Source: Annona cherimola
Lineage: Eukaryota; Streptophyta; Magnoliopsida; Magnoliales; Annonaceae
DNA length: 64,000 nt
Assembly (NCBI GenBank): GCA_030490835.1
Contig: CM059971.1
Span: forward strand, 77,580,224-77,644,223
Direction: 5' to 3'
Shown: in pieces, positions 20,403-33,417 of the stretch
How the letters are laid out: each line of letters begins with the position of its first letter
How positions within the stretch are numbered: position 1 is the stretch's first letter
Notes under the pieces: generated by a model
What the model was told of the DNA's origin: nothing
The model's database searches: none
Seen by the model: the letters and a program-made list of their open reading frames with translations, nothing else
Program-made: the position numbers and the translations under genes

Positions 20403-23400
20403 TAGGGTAGATACGTTGGGTATCAAGAACCGACTTGTATAGGTACTCATATGGGTAATTAAATAGGTGCATAATTATATATATGGTATGTATTATGTTT
20501 TGTCTTTGATATCTTATGTGCATACATATTTTAAAAAATTCAATTTTAGATAAATTTTGTACCTTGTGAAGTATAAAACTGGTTCGGTTATTTATATATA
20601 CGTCATTGACTTTTGAAAAACTCTTATAAATACGCTTGTAATTTATGGTTATAATATATTAATAGTTTTAATGATTGGGTCATGATGGTCTATACTTTAT
20701 ATTTTTTATAATAATATAAACAATAATATATGTACTTATGATTTTAAAACATAAATGAGTATTATTTTATATTATTTAAAATAACATAAAAATCTTTAAA
20801 AAATATTAGATATGAGTATTAAAGGAACCAAAATTGAAACTGACTCTATGGGTAATGGGTAGGATTGGGTATACTAAAAACGGAACTAATAAACGATTAC
20901 CTAAAATGCCACTTATTTTCAAAAATCAAAAATAAATATCTAAAATACTCCAAAAATGGTAAAAATTTATACACATGTTAACTACACATATATTAACAGT
21001 TCTATGAAAAAATTTTGAAAAAAAAATAAAAAAAATAAGTATATGCTCCCGGGAGCAGGGAGCGCCTGCTCCTGGGCGCAGGAAATTGCGTCCCGACGTT
21101 AACGATGCCCGACTCTTGTAGAGCAGGAAACTCAAGCATTGCCAACGCTGCCGTTGGTACGATTGGTTACAATGAAACTGACAAGGAAGTTTAACATTAT
21201 TTTTCATATCTTGATCCAACTCTATCTTAATTTAATAGAAATTGGTTCGATTCCGATTAGAAATTAATTTAATAAATATATAATATTTAAAAATAGTTTT
21301 CTTAATTAAATTTGTTTTGAAATATAAATTTATATGAAAGAATAAAAATTAATTCTTTTTATAGGAATATTTTTCAAAGTATGACTTATAAAATAATATA
21401 ATCGTTAAATAATCTTATTTCAAAGTAATAATTTCTAGTTAAATTTCAAAAGTTGTATGACTTCATTAATTCTTTACCAAAAAAAATGAGAACAGAAAAA
21501 ATAATTTTTAAAAGGAGAAGTGAATCATTTAAAATTATTTTTGTACCTTCTATGCATTAGAAAAAAATGAAAAAACACAAGATTACTTCAAGAATTAAAA
21601 GATTGATCGTTCTATCAGTTTGTTCCAATTTACACAAGTCGGAATTTGCAAGGATTGTTTTCTAATTAGAAAAGGTTACACACAAAACCCTATCCATAGA
21701 TAAATCCACCGCTTGGAATGATGTTGTTGAAATGATGTCAGAGTGATTAGAAGCCATTTGGCAAAAAAGAATTAGGGAGATCATGCTATGGATGTATAAA
21801 AGGGGGGATTTTATATAATTTTTATTTGTTGGACTTTTTTATTCGACCATTCTTTTTTGAGTATTCACTTGTAGTGTACATCAGAGTTTTATAACATGAC
21901 CAGCAATTAGTGTCTAGGTTAGAGGTTATTGCGGTAGTAAGTGGACTTGTGGCTTTTTATTTAGGACCTTACGAAAGTAAAAAGACTCTTCCATGACCCA
22001 ACCTTTTATCTGGCTGACCAAAAGAAGTGTGATAGTATTTTATAACGTTTTGATGAATAGATAAAATTTCATATTATGAATCATTTTAAAACAAAACTTC
22101 TTTTGACTACAAGTTCTCAAGTTGATAGAATTAAAAAAAAACTCACTTAGAACTAAAATTTACCATAATCATACAGAATTAATGATAATCCAACACTTGT
22201 GAAACAAATAATGATTGGAAATGTAGTGAAATTTTGAATTTGTTCCCTATGTTGTTTAATCAATAAATTCAATCAATCTTTTGTGATAAATAATATCCTT
22301 GCTAATATTAATTATGTACTAATATTTCTTGTAGCCAATTAATTGTGAATGAGATAAAAACAAAACTTCTTTCAACTACGAGTTCTCAAGTGATAGGATT
22401 TAAAAAAAAAACTCACTTAGAACTAAAATTTACCACAATCGTACCGAATTAATGATAATCAAATACTCGTGAAACAAATAATGATAAAAAATTTAGTGAA
22501 CTTTTGAATTTGTTCCCTGTGTTGTTTAATCAATAAATTCACTCAATCTTTTGTGATAAATAATTTCCTTGCTAATATTAATTATGTGCTAATATTTCTT
22601 GTAGTCAACTAATTGTGAATAAGATAAAAACAATTATCACAAACTTGAACAAAGGTGAAAACTTAACAATGATAACAACAATATTTGACATCGTAAGGTC
22701 TAATATCTTTTGAAAGAACAGGAGGCACTGGAAGTGTTGACCAGTGTTATGACTGAACCTGAGTAAGGAAGCATGACTTATTATAGAAGAGATCATGAGA
22801 CTTCTCATTCTTAGGAGATGAAGAATAGCATTGCTCACTCACGTTGCTAAGCAATATGAAGGATGACCTAATGTGAATTTATATAATATATCATGGCTCA
22901 AGAAATGTGGATTGCCATGAAAGAATAATTCGGAGCACTTCTACCATGAAGGTAAGAAGACTCATCATCAAGTTTGACATTTACAAGAAGTGCTACGACA
23001 ATACTATGAGGCAGCATTTTCGAGAAACGTCAAATATGATTTGAGAACTTAAGTCAGTAGGGCATATTCTCACAAATGAGCAATAGGTGTAGGCAGTGAT
23101 TAGATCTCTTCCCGATAATTAGGAACATATAAAGGTAAACATGACATACAACGACAATATCAAGACCTTTAACAATATTGCATATCACTTGAATCTAGAG
23201 GATAAGCGTTTAGAGGTTGCAAAATTCTCCTCTATGCAAGCATATTTGCTAGTTCTAAATCGCGCAAGACTTCAAGTTCTAAGTGAAAAAGAAATTAGGA
23301 GTTCTTCAATAAAAAAGGAGCAAGACAATCAGGGCCCACAAGAGGCTAAAAAGACCCAATACAGGCAGAAAAAGTTCGGAGGAAAGAGGGATATGGCAAA

Positions 23401-24064
23401 AGTCAAACGCTAAAATCATAGCAAATCAGGAAATTTTGCCTATGATTTCATTGAGTCAAAGAAGTATTACCTAACCTTACCCTTGCTCATACTTTTATTT
23501 ATGCATGTAAATCAGTCATCCTAAATAATCACGACCTTTGTAAATCATAGACTCAGGAGCAATGGACAACTGAGGAGTATTCTTAGAGTATCGTTGAGTC
23601 CCATTAGAAACGAGATGGATCTATGTGGAAAGTAACTCCAAAGTTGAAGTTAAAGAGATAGGTACCTGCAAGGTTGACTTGTATGGTGTCCAAATCTTAC
23701 TTCTACATGATGTCTTTTATGCTTTAGAGATCTGATGCATTACAAGAGCTACAAGCTCATAGATAACCCTATTGCAAGAGGCCAATGCAGTTAAGAGCTT
23801 GATGTACCTTATAATATGTACTTGTCCTGACATTTATTATGTTGTTGGTCTCGTAAGCTGATATCATCCAAATATTGGATGAGACATTGGCTAGCTTCTA
23901 AGAGGATTTTCATCTCAAAGGTACTACAAACTACTCGATTTGTTATCAAGGACGTGATTTGCGCTTAATAGGATACAAATATCCTGATTGGGGCGAAGAC
24001 CTAGATGAGTAAAAATCGACGTCAGACTATGCTTTCTTACTGAATAATGGGCTATCTCCTAGAG
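20403..24064 (+). repeat. Near-identical 3.66-kb duplication, copy 2
   Basis: Partner of 1-3661, with only four differences seen. Here the sequence continues past 24064 into more copia RNase H sequence, so this copy is in its natural context. It includes the family B remnant (20905-21082), R1 (21092-21447) and the 269-bp tandem pair (22093-22631). Confidence 0.95.
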
Positions 24065-24500
24065 AAATAAGAAAAAAACTTGTGCAACTCTATCAATATG
24101 GAGCCTAATTTATAGTATGTTTAGCAGCAGTGCAAGAGGTGGTTTGGCTCGGAAGGTTCTTGCATCATTTGAAAGTTATAGAGAATGTAGTTAACCTATA
24201 ACCATACAGTGTGATAGGTAGACAACTATTGCACATATAAAAGATCTTAAATCTCATTACATAACCTAGAACATTGATCTCGAGTATAATTTTGTAAGAA
24301 ATCCCAAATACCTATAATTCATTTTTTAGGAAAACATATATACATTTATTATTTATGAGAATGCTAGCATAGATAGATGATTGAACGTGAAGTAACTAAT
24401 CAGAAATATGTTAGTAAAGTAAGAAATAAGCCCTCTCTAATGGGTAGTCGCATCTAATGTTTTAGAAATATTTAGAGATGAGACCATTTAAATTGGATAA
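22883..24500 (+). pseudogene. Ty1/copia remnant: gag, protease, RNase H
   Basis: The same decayed element as at 2480-3661 but not cut by a gap. The gag frame 23141-23413 is identical in protein to its duplicate. The RNase H part (about 23820-24480) translates in broken frames to a copia RNase H: a VVGLVS-like start, LGRRPR where DWGGDLD is usual, a FLTEXWAIS-like stretch, and later matches to the C-terminal tail. Stops and frame changes are frequent. Integrase and most of reverse transcriptase are missing between protease and RNase H. Confidence 0.75.
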
Positions 24501-25470
24501 ATGCTCTATGTGAGCATAAAACTTAAGATATTTTGTTGCCTTGATAAAAGAATCAAGATGAGAACATATTATATTATATCTTGACCACAGTGGGAACTCC
24601 ACATTTCATTAGGTTTTGTTAAAGGTAGACATCAAATCTCGGTTGGGCCCCAAATGTATACTCATCCTGACATTTATTATGTCATTGGTTTTATAAGCCG
24701 ATATCAATCAAATTCTAGAACAACATATTGGCTAATGGTTAAGAAGATCTTTAGATATTGTAGAGGTGCTCCAAACTATTCGATTTGCCTTCAAGGACAT
24801 TATACTTAGATCTTGATTAGAGCAGTAAACTAGATGAGAAAAAATTAATATCAAGCTGTATTTTCTTATTGAATAATGGCATCATCTTCTCGAACAACAA
24901 AAAACAAACTTGTCTAGTTCTATCAACTATGAATGTTGAATTGATAATATGTTCAACAATAGTGTAAGAGGCAGTTTAGCTCAGAACGTTTTCACATCAT
25001 TTAGGAGTTATAGAGAATCTAGCTAGATATAACTATACACTATGATAGTCAGATAGCTATTGCATATACGAAAGATCCCACATATCATTATAGAACCAAA
25101 CACGTTGATGATAGGTATAATTTTGTAAGGGTTTTCAAATACTTGTAATTCCTTTTCTTAAAAATATAAATTTATCATTTGCGAGAATTCTATCATGGAT
25201 AGACCATTGAACATGAAACATTTAATCAAAAATACATCGATGAAGTAAGAGATTGGCGTTTTTCATGGGTAGTCACCTCTGATGTTTTGGAAACATGCAG
25301 GTATGAGTTAAGTTAGATAAAAAGGCTCTATGTGAGCTTAAAACTTAAGACGTTTTGTCATCTTGATAAAAGAATTAATATGAGATCATATTATATTAGA
25401 TTTTGACTGCAATAAGAGCTTCACATTTCATTAGACTTTGTTAAAGACAAACATGAGACCTTAATTGGCA
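23815..25470 (+). repeat. Tandem duplication of the copia RNase H region, ~835-bp unit
   Basis: About 23815-24650 and 24655-25470 are diverged direct copies. Both start with CCTGACATTTATTATGT and end near CACATTTCATTAG followed by TTTGTTAAAG. The copies differ from each other much more than the 99.9% duplicates do, so this is an older event. Confidence 0.75.
24655..25400 (+). pseudogene. Second copia RNase H remnant
   Basis: A second decayed copia RNase H following the first, recognisable by order and wording: HPDIYYVIGFISRYQSNSXT-type start, LNNGIIFSNNKKQTCLVLST-like middle and an IAYTKDPTYHYRTKHVD-like end when frame breaks are bridged. Multiple stops rule out function. Confidence 0.65.
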
Positions 25471-26782
25471 CCCGAAGGAGGCAAGCACTTTAAGGACTCG
25501 GGTTAGGTGCTTGACAACAATTGAATCAATGCCTATATGGTATTAAAGATTTAATAATGTGTGTTCTTTTTTGGTTAGAGGAGTCATTCCACCATTACAC
25601 ATGTTTCATACCATGTGTGCACAATGACCTATAAGGGAAGTAAGTAGAGTTCTTTTTAAGATAATCTATCTCCTCACTATAAAAGCCCTTGAAGCAACAA
25701 GTACTTTATTTTTATGCCCCACGTGACTTTCAACTATTTTTAAGATCTTAGTCTAATATTGTTACTTTAGCGTGTTGCTTACAACTCATGAATGATGCGA
25801 TTTTTCAGACATGTCTAGGAAAATAGTTAGTTTATTATCAAGAGATATATGCGTGAAGGAAAGACCATTTTATTTTATATCATTTGCTTGTATTCACTAG
25901 TCAATCAGTTATGTCTATTTATGTGATTGGATTAGATGCTTGAATATAATTGTAATTACAATACAATAGAGATAAAACAAGTGTAGCATTCATGAGAGAT
26001 TATGTATACTTAGACAGATGTAATAAAATGAATATGAAGCATAGTAAGATATTATTCTATTTTGATACATAGGATTGAGCTCCGAAATTGTAGGTTATAC
26101 TTACTAATCACACGACCTATTTGCCTATATGAACAATTACAGAGTGGGAAATGGTGAAATAACTCATCATGTGTGAGTAAGATATATTAGAATTTGTGCC
26201 TATATGGGTTTTTTTGGGTGAGGACCATCCCATTAGGAAAGATAAGTTCCCAAATTGAATTGGGATGGTTATCCTAAAAAGGAGTTATTTCCATGGATAG
26301 CTAATGGGAGGAATCTTCTATGGAAGGATTCTTTAAGACTTTCTGCTCTCCTCTATTACAAAAGAGTCATCAATGACTCTCTTCGTACATGGTAAAGACC
26401 TTGAGCTTCCCTTCTCAAAACTGTAGGCACTTAAGTAGTGAAAATTGTTGTTGACTTTTAATTTGTAATTCAAATATGACTATGTGATATAAAGCTTAAA
26501 ATACAACATCAATCCCTCTTTAGTAGCCCTACCGATTTGATCTTCTACGAGGTACACCACCCTGTGATTTTTTGATTTATTTGATCATTATTTTCTTGAC
26601 ATTATCTTTATTTCATTTTGACTCAAATGGTGAAAAATCTCACATCCATATAATCATGTTAAGGGAAGGGAGGGGAATGACAACACTTCTTGAGGCCAAC
26701 ATGTGTTTTTTTGTTACGCTGGCCATTGCTAAAATTTTGTGTTACTCTTCAAAAACCTTTTCATCAAAAAATATTAGAAAGT
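25471..26782. other. Unassigned, possibly copia 3' end or LTR
   Basis: Follows the copia RNase H and precedes the part shared with unit 2. A CTCCTCTATTACAAAAGAG stretch near 26350 could be LTR promoter sequence, but no paired LTR, polypurine tract or TSD was found. The short frame at 26572-26808 has no recognised domain. Confidence 0.35.
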
Positions 26783-26879
26783 GCCCACATCCAATGACTC
26801 AATACTAGAGTAAATGACATTATGGATTCAGTAAGACGTCGGTAAAAACAACCACATAAAATGGCTCCAATAGTATTAA

Positions 26880-28010
26880 AATGTAATAATATATTATACA
26901 ATTATTTATCAATATCAAAATTATACTTTGTGATTTAAATATTAAAAATAAAATTTAAATTCTGTAATATTGGTTTATATTGTTTCAACAGAGGATCCAT
27001 ACACAAGTTTGATTTGGATGTAAATAGGTATACTATTAAAGTAAATAATTATAAATATGATTGGTGAAATATATGTTCATTTTATAACTGAGTAGACCTC
27101 ATATATAGTCCAGATGTACCAATTCACTTTTTTGATACTCCTGTTTAGTTTAGACCTTATCTCTATGATTTCATTAAATCTAATCCATTTATTTTATTTG
27201 AATACCCAAAGTCATATCAATTGGAATTATGTGTATGCCACATCATCCAAAAATATATAAAAATATGTATAAATTTAGAAAATCACTTAAATCCATGTAT
27301 CAAAAGTTTAAAATATTATAAAATTCTATAAAATTATTAATCTAGGTAAGGTGAATATTTTAAATGGTTTAAATATTAAATTAATATCTTATGGGTCCTT
27401 ATAAAAAACAGATCATTTTTAATAGATTTGAAGTCAATCTAAAATAATTATTAATTTCGAGAATGATGAAAGTTATGGATTGAGATAATTTTTGGTAACA
27501 AATAAAATAATAGTACTAAATATAATTGATGGATTAAATTCAACAAAATCATTAAGATAAGGCTTAAAACTAGACTAGAGTACCAAAGTGAATTGGTATA
27601 TCTGGGTGTATAATAGCTTAACTTTTATATATAGGAAAATAATCAAGTATATTTGAACTATGCGATAATTATGTGTAGTCTGATGTAAAAATGGAGTTCG
27701 TTTGATCATGAAATTAACATTTACCTCACCAATTTTATTGAAAATTGTTTACTTTAATAGCATATAAAATTTCATTCAAATTAAATATATACATAGGCCC
27801 CATATTAAAATGTAGAAAATCATCATAATAAAATAGTTTGACATAAATATCAATTTTAAAATTGTATTTTTCAACATCTAAACTATCCAAAGTATTATTT
27901 TATATGGATAAATGATTATATAAAATATTCTAATATTCTAATATGTGTTAATCCCATTTTGTAATGAAATGCATCATAACCATGGTGCATACATACTGCA
28001 CTTGAATATA
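26880..28010. mobile_element. Cluster of decayed MITEs (unit 1)
   Basis: Three adjoining AT-rich palindromic remnants, about 26880-27110, 27120-27625 and 27640-28010, with the inner motifs of families A and E (ATTTGGATGTAAATAGGTAT, CAATTTTAAAATTGTATTTT, AACATCTAAACTATCC). All three have counterparts in unit 2 (36590-37700). Termini are too decayed for TSDs. Confidence 0.5.
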
Positions 28011-28035
28011 TATACGTATATATATAGAGAGAGAG

Positions 28036-28395
28036 CTGTTCCGGTGCAGTGACACAGCGGTACAGTGGGCCCAAAATGGGCCTCACATAATCATGAAATC
28101 ATGATCTACTCCACCCATTATATTTAAAATAATGTATTCTATTTCCACACCAATTTTCATCCCAATCAGATGTGTATATGGGCCCCATCTGAAAATAGTA
28201 CAAATCCAACGTAATAAAATAGTTTGATGTAAATAACAACTTTAAAGTATCTGATTGGGATGAAAATTGGTATGGTAATAGAATACATTATTCTACATAC
28301 AATGGATGGAGTAGATCATGATTTCATGATCATGTGGGGCCCATTTTGGGTCCACTGCACCACTGTTCCGGTGCAGTGACGCTGCACCGGAACAG
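28036..28395. mobile_element. Family E foldback MITE, intact, unit 1 only
   Basis: Termini CTGTTCCGGTGCAG (28036-28049) and its exact complement CTGCACCGGAACAG (28382-28395). Inside, two arms of roughly 110-120 bp are near-perfect inverted complements (GGGCCCAAAATGGGCC side against GTGGGGCCCATTTTGGG side). A central loop includes GGGCCCCATCTGAAAATAG. Unit 2 lacks it. ATATATATAG occurs on both sides a few bases out, so a 10-bp TSD of the Mutator type is possible. The low decay and absence from unit 2 make it one of the youngest insertions. Confidence 0.8.
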
Positions 28396-28399
28396 AATC

Positions 28400-29490
28400 C
28401 ATATATATAGATGATCTCACTTCTATAAATCTTTTTTTATATGTTACCCCTCTATTTTAATTTTTGATAGTTTATGAAAAATTCACTCAATTTATTATAT
28501 TTAGTATTATCGATAGTATCTAAGAAACCCTTTTATTTATCTAATACAATTGTGGATGAGCCTCATCCAAAATTGACATAATAAATAATTTAATATTAAA
28601 GTTATATTTTCGACATCTAATCCATTTAGGATATCATTTCTACGTGGATAAATGATTTTATAAAATATTATTATATTCTAATACATGTGTAAATGGATCC
28701 AAGAGTTTTTCATCATTTATACACGAATACATATTTTTCAACAAATGTGGCACATAAACATACTTGATTAGGATGAAACTTAATTTTTTAGATAAACAAA
28801 TGATATTAAATATAATGAATGAATTAAATTTTAAATCAATGATCAATATCTTATAAATTAAATGAGTTACATGGGATCGCTTTTATATGACCTGATTACA
28901 TAAAAACTAAGCCCGCATATAATTTTTATCTAATATATGCAACCAGCCATGCAGTATGTCAATTTTAAAGTAGTATTTTCAATATCTAAATTGTCTAAAG
29001 TATGATGTTTATATGGATAAATAATTGTATAAAGTATCATTATATTTTAATGTGTGTGGCGAGCATTTTTAACAGGCTGCACTATAATTACTGTGCAGTT
29101 CGTTTATGCACAGTAGCATATCTCATATATGTAAAATATTTCATTGCATTCGGACTACACCGTTCAGTCCATGTACTATGGAGCCCACTTGATTATGAAT
29201 AATAAACTACCCTACCTTTTATATTTAGAATTATTCACTTTACTAGCATACTAATTTTCATTCAAATTGGATAGGTGTATGTGTCACATTTGAAAATAGT
29301 GCAAAATTAACTTAATAAAATAGTTTAATATAAATAATAATTTTAAGGTTGTTTTTTCAACATTTAAACTGTCTAATATACGCTTTCATATGAATAAATG
29401 ATTATATAAAATATCATAGTATTTTAATATATATAAGGCTCTGTAATTATGATATAGTCCGTTTGCACATGAATGTTTCTCTCAAGCACA
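28400..29490. mobile_element. MITE remnants between foldback element and TLP gene
   Basis: About 28430-28895 is a family A-like element in reverse orientation (ACCAACTAAGC-type end, CTTCTATAAATC start). About 28930-29100 and 29130-29490 are family E-like pieces (CAATTTTAAAGTAGTATTTT, TTTGAAAATAGTGCAAAATT). Counterparts in unit 2 are 37780-38880. Short frames here have no coding signal. Confidence 0.5.
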
Positions 29491-29901
29491 TTCATTTTGC
29501 TTGAATAGGTGAAAGTCACACTTGTATGCAATCACGTTGGACGATAATATGTGAGCTCGTGCGTCGACTTCCACACCTGTCATGCATTTGCCTCCCAGTC
29601 AAGTACGCGTAGGAAACAATGAACAGTTACAGAAATTACAAGCAAATTTTTTTGTCGCTGTGTATGCAAATCTTTTTGTTGGACCCAAAAATTTGTAATT
29701 GGGATAGAGTGGATGTTGCGTTCACCTCCTATAATGCTACTTATTAAGATCGACCCGGTGGGACTTGATCAGCTTTACAGTCTAAATGGGTGCACCTAAG
29801 ACATGCGTAATTCCGTAATAAGTGATACGAATATTATTTATTAAAATCCGAAGGCATGAAAGAATTAATATATGCTAATGGTTAGCGATGAAGCTAGTTG
29901 G

Positions 29902-32900
29902 TTAACTGGGGCAGAAAGTGAGAGCATATTCAGAGGCCTTGCATGTGAAAGTGCTGGTGTGATCGTCAAATGCATAACTGTATGCTCTGGGGCAAGCCTT
30001 TTTGAAGATGGTAGAGTAGAAAGAAGGCTTGCATGAGTTTGGGTTCGCATACTCTCCACTGCAGCAGTATGCATCGAGGCCAAATGCATCACACGCGCTC
30101 TTGCATGCGATCACTCCACCTCCATCTGCACCATCAACCACCTGCAGCTCCTTGGGACAACCTGAAATTAATAAGGGACATCAGTATTCATTTTGTTCCC
30201 TTTAACTATGTGTATTTGCTTTTTAGGTCATATAAGTTTGCCTTATTTGCATTTTAATCCTTGCCGTTAATGACATGTCGTTAATATGCATATATGAATC
30301 AGGTTCATAAGTCCCCACATAGTTTGAACATACTTGCAAATATACTTATATAATTTCAGAAATTGTAAATTACTCTTACATAGTTTGACAATAATTGCAA
30401 ATATACCTATATAGTTTCAGAAATTGTAAATTACTCTTGCATAGTTTGACCATAATTGCAAATATACCCATGCCATTATGACGTTGTTACTGTACTATCA
30501 TGACATGGGTATATTTATAAAAACTAAATATATCCACTTAATTTTTAAAATTGCAAGTATACTCATATACTTTGCAAACTTTTACAAATATACCTACATT
30601 GTGACAGTGGAGTTATAATGACATGGTTATATTTGCAATTACGGTGAAACTATGTGAGGGTAATTTATAATTTTTGAAACTATGTGAGTATATTTACGAT
30701 TATGGTAAAACTAATTGGGTTTATTTGCAAATCACACTTTTTTATGATTCGAAAGATAAAAATATAGTTGCTAAAGAAAAACTTCCATATTAATAATTTG
30801 TGACATATGTTATATAATAACTATTAAGAAGAATTTGGTTATATCAATAGTCCAGATTTTTATATTTAGCAACTAAAATTTGATATGATTGTCAAAGCAT
30901 ATTATTATAAGCAAAGAAATTTTTTCTTATCTACGAAGTATCACTTAAGCAAGAAATTTTCCATCCACGAAAAAGTATTATCTGAAGCAATGAAAAATTT
31001 CTCGCATATATATATATATATATCTTATTAATAAAAATTTTTTGTTGCTAATAAGGGTTGTTAAAAATGCATTTTCTTAGAGTGGTTGCAGTTGGCTATA
31101 ATGGGCCCACATGATGATAAAAACAAAATTCATGATACCTTGCCTTTAATATTATTCATTTAACTATAACACCAAGTTTCATGAAAATGACATATGTGCA
31201 TGGCATCGTCTCAAAAAGGATATCAAAATTCTCCTAAAAAAAGTTATCAAAATTAAATATGTTCATGGGCATCATCTCAAAAAGGTACAAAAGAGACTTA
31301 GTAAAATTATTTTGTTTATATATCAATTTTGATGTTTTTAATTTATCATCTAAACTGTGTAAAATAGCAAAATTATGACTACAAATGATTTTACAACGTG
31401 TTATAAAATTTTAAAACATATGTAAGTATATCTAACTACTTTCATAATTTACATGTGTGTTTGAGAAGTGATAAAACTTTTTAATGAAAATTTTTTTGTG
31501 TAAAAGTAATTGAAATAGGAAAAAATGATACGATAGAAGTAATGATGAGTAGTAAGTAAAAATGTAGAATAAAGTTAAAATAAATAGGTTAGTTGTATGG
31601 GTAATTGTGTTTGTATAAGAAAACATGAAAAAATAATTAAAATAGGATAATTACAGAAAATAAAAAATTAAAATTAAAAAGTTTTATAGCCAAACAAACA
31701 CACCATACATATAAAAAAATCTATCTTTAAAGCCGGTACGACCTGATAAGTACTTGAATTGAAATATTTATATAAAAAATTAGAGTGTGTTTGAAAAGTG
31801 ATAAAAAATTTTATAAAAAGATTTTGATATAAAAGTTTGTGAAATGAGATAAAGTAATGTTATATGATAGGAGTAATAATGATAAGTAAAGAAAATAAAA
31901 TTAAAATAAATAGATTAGTTATATGGTTAGTTGTATAGAAATGATTGAAAAGTAAAGTTCACCTAAATCCGGTACAACCCGACCTGAGTTGCACCCTTAT
32001 TGCTTGCACCTACATCAATGGAGGGTCCCAAACACTACCAAAACATAATAATCAGTCTGTTTACTGGTACCAACAATTTTGTTTAATCATCCTATCTTGG
32101 ATCCATAATAATGCTCAGGGGTTTATTTCATTATGTCATTATAATTTATTTTTCACCTATGCAGAATCAGCTGATTAATGCTCAACGTTTATTTGAGAAT
32201 CAGAGAAAGAACGAATGGGAACAACGAAACATAACTGAAAGGAAAGCCAGAACAGATACGAGAACGAGGAAAAAGTAAGATTTAATATAAATCTTGAATA
32301 ATATATATATATATATATATAATACATATCATAACAACTATTTTTTTTAAGATTAGTAATCGTAAAGCCAAACTATTTAAATGGAACGAAATAAAAAAAA
32401 ATGATGTTGGTAGTAATATATTGGCTGGTATCTGTTACACAATCAGTAAGTATAAAATCATGTGAGAATAATATTATAAAAAAAATATTGACTATAATAA
32501 GTGTCCTTGGTAATCATATAAAAAAAGAGTGTTAGGAGCAGGATAGTTCTCAATCCCATTTTATTTGTAAGACAAAAAAAAAAAAGACTTTCTAGCTAGT
32601 CAAATCAATCCATTTAACATAATAACAGAATCCAAGCCTTATTAGCCCAATCCATAAAATTTTTGTTGTTATTTTAGGTGACCAATTTTCGATCAGGAAC
32701 TTTTATCAAATCAGTAGAGACTTTCTGTTTTTACCCTTGCTTTCTACGATCAATATTCACAAAATTAGACAATATAATCTCTTGACATTATCCTCATTAT
32801 GCTAGACAATGATGCATTTAGTTTCAGTCGATTCTTTGTACTTTCAATTGCAGATGGTTATTTGGTCATTGCAAACTATATCCACCTTCAACTCACCATT

Positions 32901-33417
32901 CATCCATACCTGAATTGAGATCGTAGGTGCAACCGGTGACATTGCATCCACCATAGCCTTCTCCTTCGGGCACGGCAACGAGAGGTAGATTATACCCGTC
33001 CACAATGCTAACATCATAGTAGTCCTCATCTAGGCCCATTCCCAGCGTAACCTCGAAGAGGGTGACTGGTGGAGCGGCGCCCATCCCTGCACATTCCAGC
33101 TTTCCACCGCAGTCCCCTGTTTGGCACACACCGGCCCCCAGTCCATTGAAGTTGCATCCGGTCCTCGCCCATATTCTCCCAGACCACCCCACCGGCGCCG
33201 GAATCCTCATGCTTTGGCCTGCGTCCAGAAGGAATCCAGTCGTTGGGAGCGGCGGCGAGCCTGCCCCTGAGAGTGTTCCGGGCCATATGGGGTGGGAGCA
33301 GCTGTTTGTTATGGTGATTGCACATGACAACGCTCGGGGCAGGGCCATTAATAAAAGTGAAATGCTGGTGAAGAAAATGAATGGCTTTGCAGATGGTGCA
33401 GGCAGTGGTGGAGCCAT
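29902..33417 (-). CDS. Thaumatin-like protein (PR-5 family), two exons, intact
   Basis: Secreted plant thaumatin-like protein of the defence-related PR-5 family. Exon 1 is 33417-32910 and exon 2 is 30161-29902; the intron begins GTATGG and ends TTTCAG, phase 1. The spliced reading frame is 255 codons plus TAA. Residues about 12-31 form a signal peptide. The mature part has all 16 cysteines expected of large TLPs (40, 88, 98, 103, 109, 158, 163, 171, 189, 193, 202, 203, 213, 226, 243, 253). The family signature GAGVCQTGDCGGKLEC is at 94-109. Acidic-cleft residues are visible at E122, D135, D140 and D235/D236. There is no C-terminal extension, so the protein is probably extracellular rather than vacuolar. 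The start chosen is the only in-frame ATG after an upstream stop; another ATG at 33463 is out of frame. The 2.75-kb intron holds repeats and a MITE. A broken twin is at 39309-43452. Confidence 0.93.
30318..30476. repeat. 61-bp tandem repeat, ~2.6 units
   Basis: Starts at 30318, 30379 and 30440 with CATAGTTTGA, followed by TTGCAAATATAC and TTTCAGAAATTGTAAATTAC. It is repeated in the unit 2 intron at about 40308-40466 and lies inside family F sequence. Confidence 0.75.
31006..31023. repeat. Short TA microsatellite in TLP intron
   Basis: About nine TA units, same length in unit 2 near 40996-41013. Confidence 0.8.
31455..31703. mobile_element. PIF/Harbinger-like MITE in TLP intron (unit 1)
   Basis: Ends GTGTGTTTGAG and CAAACAAACACAC with CAT on both sides (31452-31454, 31704-31706). 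The unit 2 copy is 41445-41716 and has about 23 extra bases (GATTGAAAAGTC-type) that look deleted here. A second partial element with GTGTGTTTGAAAAGTG begins near 31787. Present in both units, so it predates the duplication. Confidence 0.7.
32300..32322. repeat. TA microsatellite (short allele) in TLP intron
   Basis: About 11 AT units. The same site in unit 2 (42322-42361) has about 20 units, plus a nearby extra ACATATCATAACTTGAAT segment. Confidence 0.85.

Larger units (their letters stand above)
30162..32909 (-). other. TLP intron, 2748 bp, repeat-filled
   Basis: Contains family F repeats, a 61-bp tandem repeat (30318-30476), a PIF-like MITE (31455-31703) and a TA microsatellite. Splice sites read GT (32909-32908) and AG (30163-30162) on the minus strand. 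The unit 2 counterpart is 40152-42944 (2793 bp). Confidence 0.88.

Noticed and set aside
26572..26808. Possible small gene with a hydrophobic start
   Set aside because: AT-driven frame next to the duplication breakpoint, with no signal beyond a short hydrophobic run.
29865..30092. Minus-strand open frame over TLP exon 2 in a second frame (also 39272-39538)
   Set aside because: Out of frame with the thaumatin C-terminus and without any domain of its own.
30300..30740. CRISPR-like array from regularly spaced GCAAATATA motifs
   Set aside because: Units are imperfect 61-bp tandem copies and inverted motifs with no unique spacers, in a plant intron.
32893..32909. TLP exon 1 continuing to a stop at 32893 as a one-exon, 174-residue protein
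   Set aside because: A GTATGG donor at 32909 and an exon with the remaining cysteines in matching phase give the complete family fold; the extra residues are intron.
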